A stretch of DNA of 64,000 nucleotides from positions 1,962,001-2,026,000 of the forward strand of contig BSDZ01000019.1 of the NCBI GenBank assembly GCA_030268105.1, written 5' to 3'. Position 1 is the stretch's first letter. Each line of letters begins with the position of its first letter. The notes beneath the pieces were generated by a model that made no database searches, was not told where the DNA came from, and was given only the letters and a program-made list of their open reading frames with translations. The DNA comes from Volvox africanus. Taxonomy: Eukaryota; Chlorophyta; Chlorophyceae; Chlamydomonadales; Volvocaceae. Made by a program: the position numbers and the translations under genes. Below, piece after piece: positions 11,491 to 25,351 of this stretch.

Positions 11491-12297
11491 AGGCGAGGCT
11501 GATGGTCATGCATGCTGTCGCCAATCAAGCAGGTGGACGGGGCGGAGGAATTTGAGCTTCGTGGAACGGCAGGCTGGGAGAGTGGCCGTGTGGGGTCTGG
11601 GGGCTGGACGGCTGCTGCATGGACGACATGTACCGTAATAATGCATGCAATTGCTAATGACGCGGCACGACGCTGCCACTGGCCGCTTCCCGGCATATGA
11701 CCCAAGACCCATACGCACACCAGATGGGCGGCGGTGCGGCCCCACAGACACGGCCGGGCTAATACCCGGTAATTGTTGGAGGTTCGAGTAAGGTTGCTCT
11801 GATTTCACAGTGTGTGTATTGACACGCCACGATTGACATGTGTACGACGGCATGAGGGGCGTGAGGTCCCGTTTGAGTGTTTGAAATCTGCGCGCGGGTT
11901 CTTGTGTCCGTGGTGATGGGATTAAAATGTGTACGACGGCGTCAGCGGCGTGAGGTCCCTGCCCTTGCGTTCGCAGTCGTTTGCCTGCTGAACGTCATGA
12001 GCCGGCATCATCGCAAACTCGCAAACTTCAAACCGTTTCATTGTGAAGTAACCGGCCTTTACGGATTGTGGGGGGCCCCGCCCTTTTTCCGGCTTCGAGG
12101 AAGCCGATACCCTACTTGTCCTGCTGCTGCTCATCTGGATTCCTTGTGTGCTGGCTGGGCTGTCAGGCTCGCTTGGTCTGTCCTGGCCCAGATTCGTTGT
12201 TCATTGTTCAGCTCAAAGGCCCGTGCTCTGCCGTTGCTCGCTGGTGTGCAGGTGCGTGCCTGGTTGATGGGACGGCGAAGAGAGATGGGGATGAAGA

Positions 12298-12311
12298 TCT
12301 GGATGTCAGCA
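12298..12311 (+). pseudogene. Remnant of tRNA-Thr in array unit 4 (3' 14 nt only)
   Basis: Relative to unit 1, positions equivalent to 1274-1367 (94 bp) are replaced by a single A. This removes the upstream flank and the first 60 nt of the tRNA. Only the 3' side of the T and acceptor stems (TCTGGATGTCAGCA) remains. Both internal promoter boxes are gone, so this copy cannot make a tRNA. Confidence 0.93.
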
Positions 12312-12620
12312 CGCCTGGGCATGTGCACGAGGACCGTGGGCCCTGTCCTGATCGAGAGTAATTCTGATAGAAGTAGCAGGGGAAAGGGACTTGAGGCTGG
12401 GATGGACAATCACGCAGAGAGCCACAGGTAATGTGCGATGAACTGAACTGAACACCTGCTGCTTGTGTGACCGTGAATACACAGACAGGCAGCATGATGA
12501 CTGCCGCATACAGCACTCCAGATTCAATACGATACATATTTACAGCTGGTGTTTCGCTGCAGCAGCCATCTATCAGCAGCGTTGGTGTTAGCCCATTCAG
12601 CCAACACCTATGCTTGTGTT

Positions 12621-12730
12621 ACACATATATACAAGTATACTCATCTATTCATATACTCATATATACAATTATATACATATATACATATATATATATATAT
12701 ACGTACATATATATATATACATATATACAT
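12621..12730. repeat. TA-rich microsatellite, unit 4
   Basis: This is the unit 4 counterpart and the shortest tract (110 bp). The array sequence ends about 170 bp further on. Confidence 0.95.
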
Positions 12731-12901
12731 AAACACGCACATGGTAGTAGGCGTTGTGAAGTGAGATTGGGACGGCACACACGATGCCGTGGATGGCGAA
12801 TAATCCCCACATACACATGTATGTGGCTTGGGTGTGCTTTGGAGTCGGGCGCGGCCAGCAGCAGCTATTTGCATTGTGCTTGTGGTGGGCAGCCTTGCTT
12901 T

Positions 12902-13956
12902 ATTCCTGCAGCCAAGCATGTATGGTCCTGGTAGGTTGCCATTATCACTTGTGCATACAGCATGTTTGTGTATGTCTTTTCGTATGTGCGTGTGAATGGT
13001 GCGTGTGTGCCTCCGCTGTTACTACTTTCTGCAGGATGTTTAGGATTAGCAGGCAACAGGATGTCTGGCTAATTCAGCATTCTACGTTATGTTTGTATTT
13101 GTGCACATGTATGTGCCAATTGTGTGCTTCTCCAGTGAACGCTGGCTTCCCTATCGCTTCTGCTTGATGTGGGACCTCTGAAAGAAGCAAGCCCTTGCCC
13201 AATACCCTGTACGTGATCCAACATATTACGAACATGATGCATTACATGCTGCGAATTAGCAATATGTCGCCTTGTTGATACATCTTCAATCGCGCAGTTT
13301 AGTTAGGTCCGTTCCTATTGAATGAGCAAACATCTTCAGGACGTAGGGGGTAAGCGATGTTTGCCTTTACAGGAATGGTTACCAAATCCTACTACACCAA
13401 AGCAGTTGTAGGTAATTAGTATAGTGACAGAAGATACCATACCAAAGCTGTACTGGTTGGCATGGTGGCGCGTTCGTTCTTCACGAAATCACAATCCTGC
13501 TCTGAACGACACAAGGGCATTCGTGTTTGAAATTCAACCAAAACGCAACATAAACATGACATAGACACGTGCATGAGAGTCTTATGTAGCGTTATACTCG
13601 AGCATAGCTTATGGACCTTATATTTTTGCCTTCCTTATCAATAGCTAACAACGCCTGAATGGAATGCGCCGCTTAGATCAGCATTGTCCTCCAAAACCCT
13701 GCATGCCGTGGGATAACAATCGTCTTCGTTCTGCAAAAAGGCAATCTCAGCCCCCAGAACTTACGTGCAAGTTATATCCACACAGCTAAAGCAGTGTCTC
13801 AATAAAGTGCCACCGGATTACGTGTCTGCGTGAGCCACAGCCTGATTGAAGGCGAAGTCCCAAAATTTCCGTTTTCAGTAATCTTCCATCCATTTATCCG
13901 CACTAGCAGAGCCCGCATCGCACATGATACTAGTACCTGGCTACCTCTTGTAGTCC
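12902..13956. other. Spacer between the array and the CSK gene
   Basis: This is unique sequence with no recognisable gene on either strand. It begins exactly where similarity to the array unit ends. I see no target-site duplication, terminal repeat or tRNA at the junction. Part of it may be the 3' untranslated region of the minus-strand gene ending at 13957. Confidence 0.6.
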
Positions 13957-16900
13957 CTAGTTCAATGTACCCGGACCCGGCAGCCAAATCTCCACACTGG
14001 TCCCTACGTCCAGGCGGCCACTTTGGGCGTTGACCATGTTGAACGGATGCGACACCGTTAGATGGCCGCCCGCCTGCTGAACTATTTCTTGCGCCATCTC
14101 CACGCTCAGCACCCCCGATCCCACATGCGTGCCACCACCGCTGCTGCTTCCTGATCTCACACCCTTCTTCCCCATTCCGACTGCGGGCCGTGGCATCACT
14201 GCGACGGCAGGCCTTGCCAGAGCCGGGGCCCCTGCGTCCCTTGGGTCGTGCGCTGTCAGGAGACGCGGCATATGACTAGAGCGCACGTGCAGTCTCTGCA
14301 AATCCATGCGACCGCTGTGGAGAACCTGGACCTGCACCCCCGCCCCATCCTGCCGTGCAGAGACGCACACCTGGCCTCCGCGTGGGGTGCACTGCAACGC
14401 AATATCCAGCATATAGCCTACCACCTTTTGCATTACCGCCGCGGAAACGCCCACCAACAGGGGCCGGGCTGGCCGCGGGATCAGGCGCGGTCCGGACGCC
14501 GCTGGTGTTGAGTGATCGCCACATGGGCTGACTACACTGGACGCCCGCACTTGGCAACCATTGCTGAGTAAAGCTGATCTACTGGTGCTCATAATTGGAC
14601 TGCTGCCAGCGTCCTTAATTGATGATGGATGCGGACGGGGCTTGCCGCTCTTTGGAGGCGCACTAGAGCGCCGCGGTAGCACAGCGGAGAGTGGCGAATT
14701 GACGATGAAGCCAATGCCGCTCACGGCTGCGAGCCTACAGGCTGCCGTCAGGACGCCAGCCAACGCAGTCGCTAGGTTGGTGCTGACGACAGCAGCCACC
14801 ATGTACCCGCCAGCGCCCTGATGATGCGTGGGACCCCAACCACACGCCGCGTCGACGGCACCGACCGCTTCTCCCGCGCGCTGTGCACTGCCCGGCGAAT
14901 ATTCGGACCGCAACAAACCCGTTTTGCTGCTGCTACATCTAGCACCGCTCCCGTTGGCATCGCAGCCGTCCATCTCCACATCAATCGTGGCGGTGCTCGC
15001 CGACCTGTTGCTCCCCAGCCGACCACCTGGCCTCATGCCTGGCGTGGACTGCCCTACCCCCTCCGTTGAGCTTTGACCATTCGACGTGTACAGAGGTGAC
15101 TGGCGTATCGCAAGCACGCCGGTCATGGGGACGCGAGTTGAAGAGCTGCTCGCCGCATCTGCAGGCGAAGATAACAATGATCGATCGACGAATGTCACTC
15201 GCCCGGGCGACACTGCCGCCGATCCCCTGCTGCTAACAAATCGCGGGGAAGCGCTCTCTAGCTCAGCGGGTCCGATGGCTGCGTCTATGCTCCGATACTG
15301 CAACGAACCTTTGACGGGCGAATCCTGTACCCATGGCGAGGGTCCCTCCAATCGCTGCTGCTGTCGCTGCGAGCTGCTGGCTGCTAGCAAGGCCGCAGGC
15401 CGTGGCTGCGGCAGCGACAACAGCTCTTGCACGGCAGGGTTGGGGTCGCGCGGCAAGGCACTGGGGCTGCGGAACGGCGGCGCTGACAGAGAAGTCGTCA
15501 GGGAGCCCGGCATACCCGGCAAGGCAGCTGGCGTAAACTGAGAATGAGCAGCGGAGGGCCCCAAGCCAGCCGATCCAGCGACAGTGGGGCCGTGCAACGC
15601 ATCCTCCAATTGCCACATCAAGTCCTGAAGACGTTTGCCCTGCGGCAGAAGATGTGGCAAGACAGATCGCGGGAGGACCTCACCGGTACTAATTCCTTCT
15701 AACGCGAAAACAATATGCAACTAGAAACGCGCTGTAAAGGACGCCGACAACTAACTGGATTGGGGGACAGGATTGGATTCTGCCTTCCAGATGCAGACCA
15801 GCTGCCTTCCTTAGGTGGGCCCTAAATGCACAAACTTGGATAACAGCTCTCGGGCATGTAAGGGGAGAAGCGGTTGCTCCCAAGGGCGCAATTACCATGG
15901 GCACCGATGCCAAGAGCTTGTTCCATGCTCACCTGAACCAAGATGCCATTCGCCATATCCTTATCGGGGTCGCCGTCTTTAAGCCGTGGCACGAGCATCT
16001 TGCCAAAGGTATTCAACGTGGACAGCGGCCGCTGCACCTCCCGCAGCAGGCCCCTAGCCGTTGCAGCAGTTGCAGAGCTCTGTGCCAGCTGCCAACTGGC
16101 ACGTGCGTCCATGCCGCAAGCCTTGGCCAGCAGCGGCACTGCCAGCCGCAGACACTGCAGCTCCTCATCTGTCAATCAACAGCGACAAGGCCGCCAGGCA
16201 TCCTCAGGACTCAATACAAATAGTAATGCAACACGACTGCAGGCAGGGAGATAACAAGAGAGCATGTGCCACGAAAATAACACCACACCTACGGGCCCGA
16301 TTGCGACTTACGCCTCGCACCTGTGAGACCCCTAAGCAGGTTTGTCGGCAAGGGGCATGTTCCCCGCTCTTGAGGGGCAGTTGCCAGGGCAGCACTTGGG
16401 CCATTCTGATCAGGAAATCCCACAGACCCCTCCGCTCCTCCGTTGCTCCCACCGCTGCTCCCGTCAGTGCCATTCATTCGGTCTGTTTCCAGCTCCACCA
16501 CGAGCAGGCCTACCAGCACTCCGCGATCAACCAGGGGAAACACTAAGGACGAGGAGCTGGGGAGGGCGACCACTTCGCGATGTAGCAGGCACTCTTCGAT
16601 CATGGCACTAGGATCGACAGCTGCCGACCCACCCTGAAGCGCCCACGATTGTTCCTGAAGAGAAAGCAGGCGCATTGGTAGGTGAGCCCTAAGAAAAGGC
16701 ATCGAGTAGCGTCTACCCTTACCGTGTGAAGCAGCAGTTGTTGTTGAACCTGAAACTCTTCACCTTGGCCTGCTTAAATGGACCGGTTGAATAGGTAATT
16801 CAATAGGTGCTAGTTTTACAGCATCTGAGCATCTTAGTGCCGGCAATCGGGATGTGTATTAAAATGCAACTCAGGACATATTATCCTCGGGAGAAAAAAC

Positions 16901-17516
16901 CAGACCCGTACCATGTTGGTTGCGTACGCCTTCATCCTACCTGGTTCAACGGGGAATTGCGCTACCCGCACCAATTTGACTTGCCCCGGTCCCACGGACG
17001 TAAAGTTGCGCGCATACATAATGCAGCGCATTGAGCTGTAACTCGTCCCTGGCGTAGCGTTTCCAACGGACAGGTTGGTATCCAGGCGTATGGGCATCAA
17101 CCTCAACTAATAGCTATGGTAACAAGAATATTGACGACACACCTGCCCGAGACAGCAGCTGGTACAACATACCGAGCTGCAAGGTGCACATATCGTTGAG
17201 GTCAGCAGAAACTGATTCAGCAGCTGGAATTGCTGCGGTATCGGAAGTAAGAGCATATGCCTTCCTTTCAAATGATGGTGAGGCATGTAGACCACCTGCA
17301 TCCCCGAAACGTAGCCTCGCCAGTCCTCGTTTACCCGCCAATAGCAAAATTCGGAGGCGGTTGATGCTTACCGCCAAATATACGACTGTGAGTTTTCTTT
17401 CTACTCCCAAAAACTCGTAGTAACACAACCTGAAACGGCCAAGTCCAGTCCTGTTGTGCGCAGGGAGGACTTGCACACGGCTGAGGTGTGCGTATCCTAA
17501 AGCCTGCTACCACCAT
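13957..17516 (-). CDS. CSK: Chloroplast sensor kinase (CSK) homologue, 6 exons, ~930 aa
   Basis: Proposed exons: 17372-17516, 17143-17295, 16912-17048, 16312-16654, 15896-16168, 13957-15698. All phases agree. In plants CSK is a stromal modified histidine kinase linking plastoquinone redox state to chloroplast transcription. The N-terminus (about 48 residues, Arg-rich, few acids) suits a transit peptide. A GAF-like domain covers about residues 80-210 (LVFPLVDRGVLVGLLVVE). A dimerisation-like segment near 303 reads LREVQRPLSTL, where the phospho-accepting His of HisKA (HExxxPL) is Arg. A HATPase-like part follows, with YMLDIALQCTPRGGQV near 775 (the N-box Asn is Asp) and a C-terminal GTSVEIWLPG. 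About 400 residues of Ser/Ala-rich sequence separate the two halves. Family order and end motifs match plant CSK; exon 1 is the least certain part. Confidence 0.82.
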
Positions 17517-18405
17517 TAGCGAGAGACAAGAATGCCTTCCTGATCAAAGCGAAATTAGCGACGGCAAATAAAAATGACGCAAGCCAAGTCTAGAACCACA
17601 GAGATGGTGAAGCCCCTGTAGATGCTATGACTCTAAACTTATCATACAAGTCGCGTCAATCGAGAATATAGAATTCATCGCACGTGTTCAGCGACTGGTT
17701 GCTGGCAGAGTAGTAGGCTTGACTTTGCGCACTTTGAGAGGCAGTACAGTTACGCCTGGGCCTTTTAGGGAGAGTGGTAATCTTCACCCGATGTGTCAAT
17801 GCAGAAGCTATGAATCATGACACTGACAAGTGAAAGCGCACCTGCCATGTACGGAAGCAGTGTGTTCCCTCCGTAATCCACAAGTGTGAAAAAAGCGTAC
17901 CCGAGAGTACAAGGTACCGCGTGTTAATTATGTAACCAATGTAAGCAGAGCGGTATTAGGCTGTATTTATCGGGATATCGGTAATACACGTGTGCGGTGC
18001 ATGCTCCGGAACGGCGTTGCAGCGTCTAAGTGCGTGTCATCGTCCACACCTCTGTCGGCAATATCCACCCACAAATAATCACTAACACTAACACCTTTAT
18101 GTGATCCGCGACCGCGAACCAGTGGTGGATGCTCAAAAACTTCTCCCGTGCGCCTCGCCCGCCTCATGCACCTTCCACTCATATCGCAACCATGTGCATC
18201 CACAAACCCCGCTTAGTAGGCGTTCGTAAAACTTCCAACAATTCAAAGTTCTTTGCCATACCGTTGCAATTGGCCTTGCCGCTAGCTGCGCAACCTCTGA
18301 TCCATCTTTCCATCCTTTTCCATGCGTTCATTCTTGCCATACAGTTCCCTGCGCTTCCTTAACAGTTCGCTTCGTTTGCAAATGCATCTTCATGTGCACA
18401 GGGAC
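17517..18405. other. Intergenic region between CSK and ClpP
   Basis: About 890 bp of AT-richer sequence lies between two minus-strand genes. It should contain the CSK promoter and the ClpP 3' untranslated region. No further gene, RNA or repeat was recognised. Confidence 0.5.
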
Positions 18406-20253
<1,848 letters not shown>

Positions 20254-20646
20254 CTTACCGATAATGGGACAAAATCACGATTTCAATTCAAGAGATAAGT
20301 CTAGACAAGTAACCTTGACCAATATGCTGTACACCATCTCTCTCCAATAACGGAGATAACGGTCATAGTTCCCAACATGATGTCTAGTCGCATGTATAAG
20401 CAGCGAAGGAGAGAAGGTCTACCAACTACAATAATGATAGTCGCTTATGTCAATTGTTACCGCGTCTCCTCCTACAGCGTGATCACCAAGTCAGCTTCAG
20501 GAAAGAGTAACAGTCGCCTTCCTGCAAGTTTGCTGTGTCCACAAGCAACTACCTGCCGCCAGCATATAGCCTTCGAACCGCCTTCCCAATCGCTCTACGG
20601 TTGCAATTACAACGGAATGTAAACACAAGTCCGCCCTACGTCCACT
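20254..20646. other. ClpP upstream region
   Basis: This 393-bp spacer lies between the ClpP start and the stop codon of the next minus-strand gene. It should hold the ClpP promoter. A TGTAA-type polyadenylation signal for the upstream gene is possible at 20607-20611 on the minus strand (TTACA on the plus strand). Nothing else was recognised. Confidence 0.4.
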
Positions 20647-23600
20647 TCAGGGGAATGCAACCGGCATAAAATAGCTCGGCAGCAGCGTTGCCCTACAGCG
20701 TTGCCCTGCCGCCAACGACAGTCGCATTACCGCGCCAGGCGGCACCTTACGGCTACTGTTGTAATGCCCTGGCATAAGTAGCCGTGCCAGCAATTCAACA
20801 CCGTCAACCAGCCGTGGCCCTGGCCGCACGCAGTAAGTCGACTGCATCAGGTATACCTGGCTATCGCGCACCGCCGGAAGGCACCACCAGCCCGGTTGGG
20901 TCGCCAGCGCCGCAAGTCTATCCTGCATAACGCTGGGGGACCCATGGGTGGCTCCGCGTCTGCCTCCGGAACCACCCTGCGAGGTGAGGATGATGAGGAC
21001 GTCGGGAGCGGCCCGCTCACGTATGTCATGCCAGCTAAGCACCACATCAGTGCCGCCCGGCTGTGCCAGGCAGGACGTGGCGCCGGCCAATGCCAGCATC
21101 TCTGGTACCCACCTGCGTACGTGGGACGCGGGAAGCCCGGGTCAACACAAACTTTCAGCTCATACAAACCAAAAGGCCAAGCCAGCGATGCCAAGGCAAA
21201 ACCGTTCTTTTCCCAGTCGACTCTCGTCCAAAGCTAGCTACACTAAAAATAAGATACACGCAGTAGGCCATCAGATTGTTGAGAGGTTGCATTCCCGGAC
21301 ATTGGGGCCCGAACATTAAGCAGCTCGCTTGCAGACCATTTTCCAAGCAAGTATCCCTCACGCCCAGTCCTCACCTGCCCGGCTCAACCAGCGGCTGCAG
21401 AGATTGCAGTATCAGAACTCGGGGGCGCTTAGGGGCTGGGGTAGCTATCGGTGCAGCGCCGGCCATAGGCGAGGCAGAGGGAAGTAGCCGTGAGAGAGGT
21501 CCCCCCATTGCAGCGGCGGCCACTACGCGGCGGATCCTCGACTGCAGCCTCTCCAGCAACATCAATGCTGCCTGCGTCTCATGCACTGCCGCCCCTAGCT
21601 CTAGGATTAGGTCCATGACGTCCACAAGCGTACAACAGTTTGCGTGCATCAAGCAACAGGGGCTGCTGGATCCGCCACTCAAGTTCAGCAGGCCCGTCTC
21701 GACAAGGCCCTGGTAAGCAGTTTTGAAGACGGACGGACAGGAAATCAGCTAGTTTCAGGCTGCCAATGTTCAAGACAGCCGGCTACCGCTCCGATGGAGC
21801 CGATGACCTTAGCTTCAACGCTTACCAGGAGGAAGCACACGCACGAACCATCCCTTACTCATCCCTTTCCCTAACCACCTGTTCCAGCTGCGCCAGCTCC
21901 CCATCTCGTAGCTCTGCCGAGTCCGGAAGCACAAGGACTCCGGGTGACTGCCGCCGCAGCTCCAGCTCGTCCACGATTAGCGCCCGGCCGCCCCGTACCG
22001 TGCAACGTTCCACGGATGTCCGCCCACCACCGCAGAGGCCGCCGCTGCCCCCGCTGCTGAGGACTAGGGACACTGCTCCGCCGGCCGGCCCCGTCGCGTT
22101 TCCATGTGCCCCAGGCATTACGACCCGAATGCCACGTGCGGCCGCACCCTGCGGCGCCTCCTCCTGCGGAACCCAGTTCAGAACTACGCGACGGCTAGTG
22201 CACACATCGGCCGGGTGGTCGCAATCTGAGCCGATTCCGGTCAGCCTGTTCACGAGGCCCATCGCCACTAGCGCTTCACATGCTCCGGGCGCACAGCACA
22301 CCACGCCACCGTTAACGGTCGCATGCGCGGCACCCAGTGTCCCCACCAGAATTTGGGGGCCATGGTGCGGCCCTGGGGCCACAATACCGGGTAACCAGCC
22401 CTGAGCGGTGCTCATGCCAGCGGACGCTCCCACCGTCTTAATGTTGGGGGCCTGGCGCGCGGCCGCGTAATCAAAGCCAAAGGATGGTCCAATTATGGAC
22501 ACTTGTTCCCCTGGTCGGCTGTTGTAATGGTAATGCTGGTGGCGCAGATCCGTCAGACTGCAGCTTGAGCCCACCGGGGCGTATCTTGTGACTGAGCCCG
22601 CGATGATAATAGGGTTCATTATGCCTGCTGGCAGCTCCTCTGACGTGTTGGAGGGCGCACAATATACTTCGCGCTGCGCGGCTATACACTTCTGGGCGCC
22701 ACCACACACACACACTTCCGCGCACATGTTCTCATCCACTCGTACATGCGAGCTGGAATCCAAAGATACCGCGCTCACCAGTGCTTCGTGGTCTTTACCT
22801 GTGATGCCAAATTCACACGGCACAGCGTCCTGGCCGGCAGATGCTGAGGCAGTAGCGTAGGACAAAGTTGTCATCCCCCTGCCACAAGGCTGCAACCAGT
22901 CAACTTTATTTTGTCGCATCTCCTGTTGCACCGACAAAGGGTCATCCTGGAGAAATACTTGTGATTCCGTCGTAGCGCAGTCCTGCCGTCCTGCCGGTGC
23001 AAGGGCCGAGTGGTGCTTTTCAACCAGCGTATGGCCGTGTAGATTTGGGTTGCGGCTGGTCATGTAACCATGGCCGGTGTCGTTCAAGGCCCCTACGGTC
23101 ACGCGGCCTTCCTGGCGGCTAAGGGGCTGGGGCGCCGGATCCAGGAGCGAAGCTCCGGTGGCACTGTTACTTTGGGACAAGGTCGAAGGTGTTCGTCCGG
23201 TAATCGTGCATATCCCAGCACATTCATTTCCGATACATGCGGCACTCTGGGGATAGCCCGTGGAACACGAACCCCGAGACGGGTTGACGTGGTCGTGGCA
23301 TTGGTGCTGTTGCTGTTGTTGGTGCATCTGACCATGCAGCTGTTGCTGTTGTTGTTGATTTGTGTTGGGGTGAGCGCTATATCCCGCAAGGCCCACCAGC
23401 ATTCCACACGAGCTGCCGGCGCTGATGCTGCCGTTGCTGGCGTAGGTCGCCGCCAGAGCCGACACGTCCTGTATGCTTTGGCGCCGCGACCCCACGCAAT
23501 TGCACGCAGTGGCGGCCAGCATTGAATGGTAGTGCATCTTACCAACTGTGGAGGCGGTCGCCGCCGCTGTAATTGAGCCGCCCAGGTGCTGCGCCATGCT

Positions 23601-25351
23601 TGTTGCCAACACTGCCGGATCTAGACAGGCACAGCGGTGAAGTAAGTGTCCTACCATACCAGGATCCGACGGGAAGAACAGGAGGCAGCTGCTCGCCAAA
23701 ACGTTATGCAGTGTGTAGCCCTCGGCCGAGGGCAGCGGCGCAGGAGCTCCACCGTCCCCTCCCAGCTCGTGTGCGGCACATGACTGCGGGAGCTGCTGTA
23801 CCACGGTGACCTCGTACGTCGTACTGAGACGCTGGCTGGTAACTTCGGCATTGCTGACCGCGGACTGCTGACCGCGGACAAAGATGTGCAGCTGGCGCTC
23901 CTCCACCATAACGATGCTCGCCTGAGCGCTCAGATAACCGCGCAGTCGGCTACCCGCGGGCATAAGCGGGTTCCCGGTCGTCACAAGTACGTCCACTGAT
24001 GCGGTTTGCGGCTCTACCAGCAGGCGCGTCTTGAAGGGCAGCACGCCCGCTGCAGGAAGACATGCAGGAAGGTAATCAGGCATACGCATATGCATGCAGG
24101 GACGACCACGCATTCGTAGCTAGGAACAAAGCAGTGGCCTTGCCGCACAGGCCCAAAAGTCCTAACCGGGCACACACATGGAAGATACCCGCGCGTCATC
24201 CCCGGCCTCACCCATATCGTGCACGCATTTTGTGTTCCCGTCCCCATCTTCGTCGAGATCCACTGTTCGCGCGAGGTACAAAATTCCAGCACCCTCTGCA
24301 AGCACTAAGCCTCCCGCCTCGCAGAATGCCCGAACGGCCGTCAGCAAGGGTTTGTTAGCTGCCAGTTGCTGCCAGCGCTCCGGCTCCAAGGGACCGCTGG
24401 ACAAGTACAGACATGTAGCTCCAGCCGGCAAGGCTGTATCGTAAAGAGGCGAGAAAAACAGCAAGGTAGCCCCACTCTGGTGCAGGAGTGTCAGGTTTTC
24501 ATGGAAGCAAGGGCCGAAAGCATCGTCTCGCGCAATTGCTATGCGCACACCTCCAGAGGCCGATAACAGCATTGGCATCGCTGTTATAGGGGAAAGTGTC
24601 TCCGCAAGTTGCTGCAAAGCCTGCACTGCAGCATGAGGAGCTTGCACCGTGCGGGTCGCCAAAACGGTGGGTTTTCGAGCAAGGGCGCACAACCCTGCGC
24701 CCTCAAGCGCCTTATGCGTCACCGACAAAGTGAGGCTCGGAGAGGCATCCACGAGGAGGAGGCCCCTGACGCTGCCGCCATCTATCAGGCGAGGAAGCAG
24801 CACAGAGCACGCCTGGACAATATCCTGAGGCACTTGAGGTTGCCATACCAGAAGGACAACGCCTGAACGTGGGAGGGTCTGTGAGCAAGTCTCCAACGAA
24901 ATTAGCAGGAGGCCCTCGCCGCTGAAGTACTGTGCTAGATGAGACTCCAGAGTTGTGCCTGGGCCTAGCAGGTACGCGTCCACGTTGCACGCGCTGCTAT
25001 TTTGTCGGCGGCCAAGGTCACCTACAGAGTCAAAGATTATAAAAAGCTTTGCAATGCTCTTAAGGGAACTGTGCCAGAGACTTCGCCTCAAGTTTTGCAT
25101 CGTCTGCTGCAAGCACCACCTAACCCCAACGCACCTGCTCCAAACCAAGCTGTGACATGTCTCACGGATGCTACAGAGTTCCTGCAGGGCCGCAGATTAG
25201 GTTTTGCGCTTCCTTACTCCGACCGAAGAGTCATTAAGGTTTTGGCAAGACCGCGACGGTAGCTTTTGGTATGTATTACTTACTGCAGTGAGGCTGCCCA
25301 TTTTGCCACAGCATTTGCAGGTTTCGTGGAAGCAAGGAAGACTGCACGCAT
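20647..25351 (-). CDS. CbiA/CobB-like pseudoenzyme fused to a BtuF/TroA-like binding-protein domain, 6 exons, ~1313 aa
   Basis: Proposed exons: 25284-25351, 25135-25181, 24167-25021, 21879-24049, 21375-21709, 20647-21112; phases agree throughout. Residues 1-400 follow cobyrinic acid a,c-diamide synthase (CbiA/CobB). The strand that carries the P-loop is RAVFLASTKPANAV, the amide-transfer core is RIAIARDDAFGPCFHENL near 190, and AEGAGILYL near 281 stands where the family has AECGGLMYL. Both the GxGKTT P-loop and the nucleophilic Cys are therefore missing. About 480 residues of Gln/His/Ser/Gly-rich linker follow. Residues ~905-1313 match a class III periplasmic-binding domain of the BtuF type (CAPGACEALVAMGL, LLPDSAEL-like segment, RPRVLILQSL, YCVRPGPRLVDGVELLARLL). 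In bacteria these domains make and bind corrinoids. No eukaryote is known to synthesise cobalamin, so a binding or regulatory role is more likely than synthesis. It has no obvious membrane segment. Confidence 0.8.

Larger units (their letters stand above)
1..12901. repeat. Tandem array of a ~3.67 kb unit (three full copies plus a partial fourth)
   Basis: The sequence starting at 1 recurs head-to-tail at 3675, 7349 and 11024, giving periods of 3674, 3674 and 3675 bp. The fourth copy stops matching at about 12901, inside the unit. Copies are nearly identical, differing by scattered single bases (for example around 644, 1274, 1941 and 3042 of unit 1 against the others), TA-tract length, a short change at 8953-8963 and one 93-bp net deletion in unit 4. 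Such similarity implies recent amplification or ongoing homogenisation. The array probably extends left of the window, and the unit boundary used here is simply the window edge. Confidence 0.97.

Noticed and set aside
17107..17140. A 34-nt intron between CSK exons 2 and 3
   Set aside because: It is too short to be a plausible intron. An acceptor at 17049 gives a 94-nt intron, the correct phase and better agreement with plant CSK length.
25002..25262. Plus-strand frame reading KVTYRVKDYKKLCNALKG
   Set aside because: It overlaps exons of the CbiA-like gene on the other strand, which have matching splice phases and family similarity.
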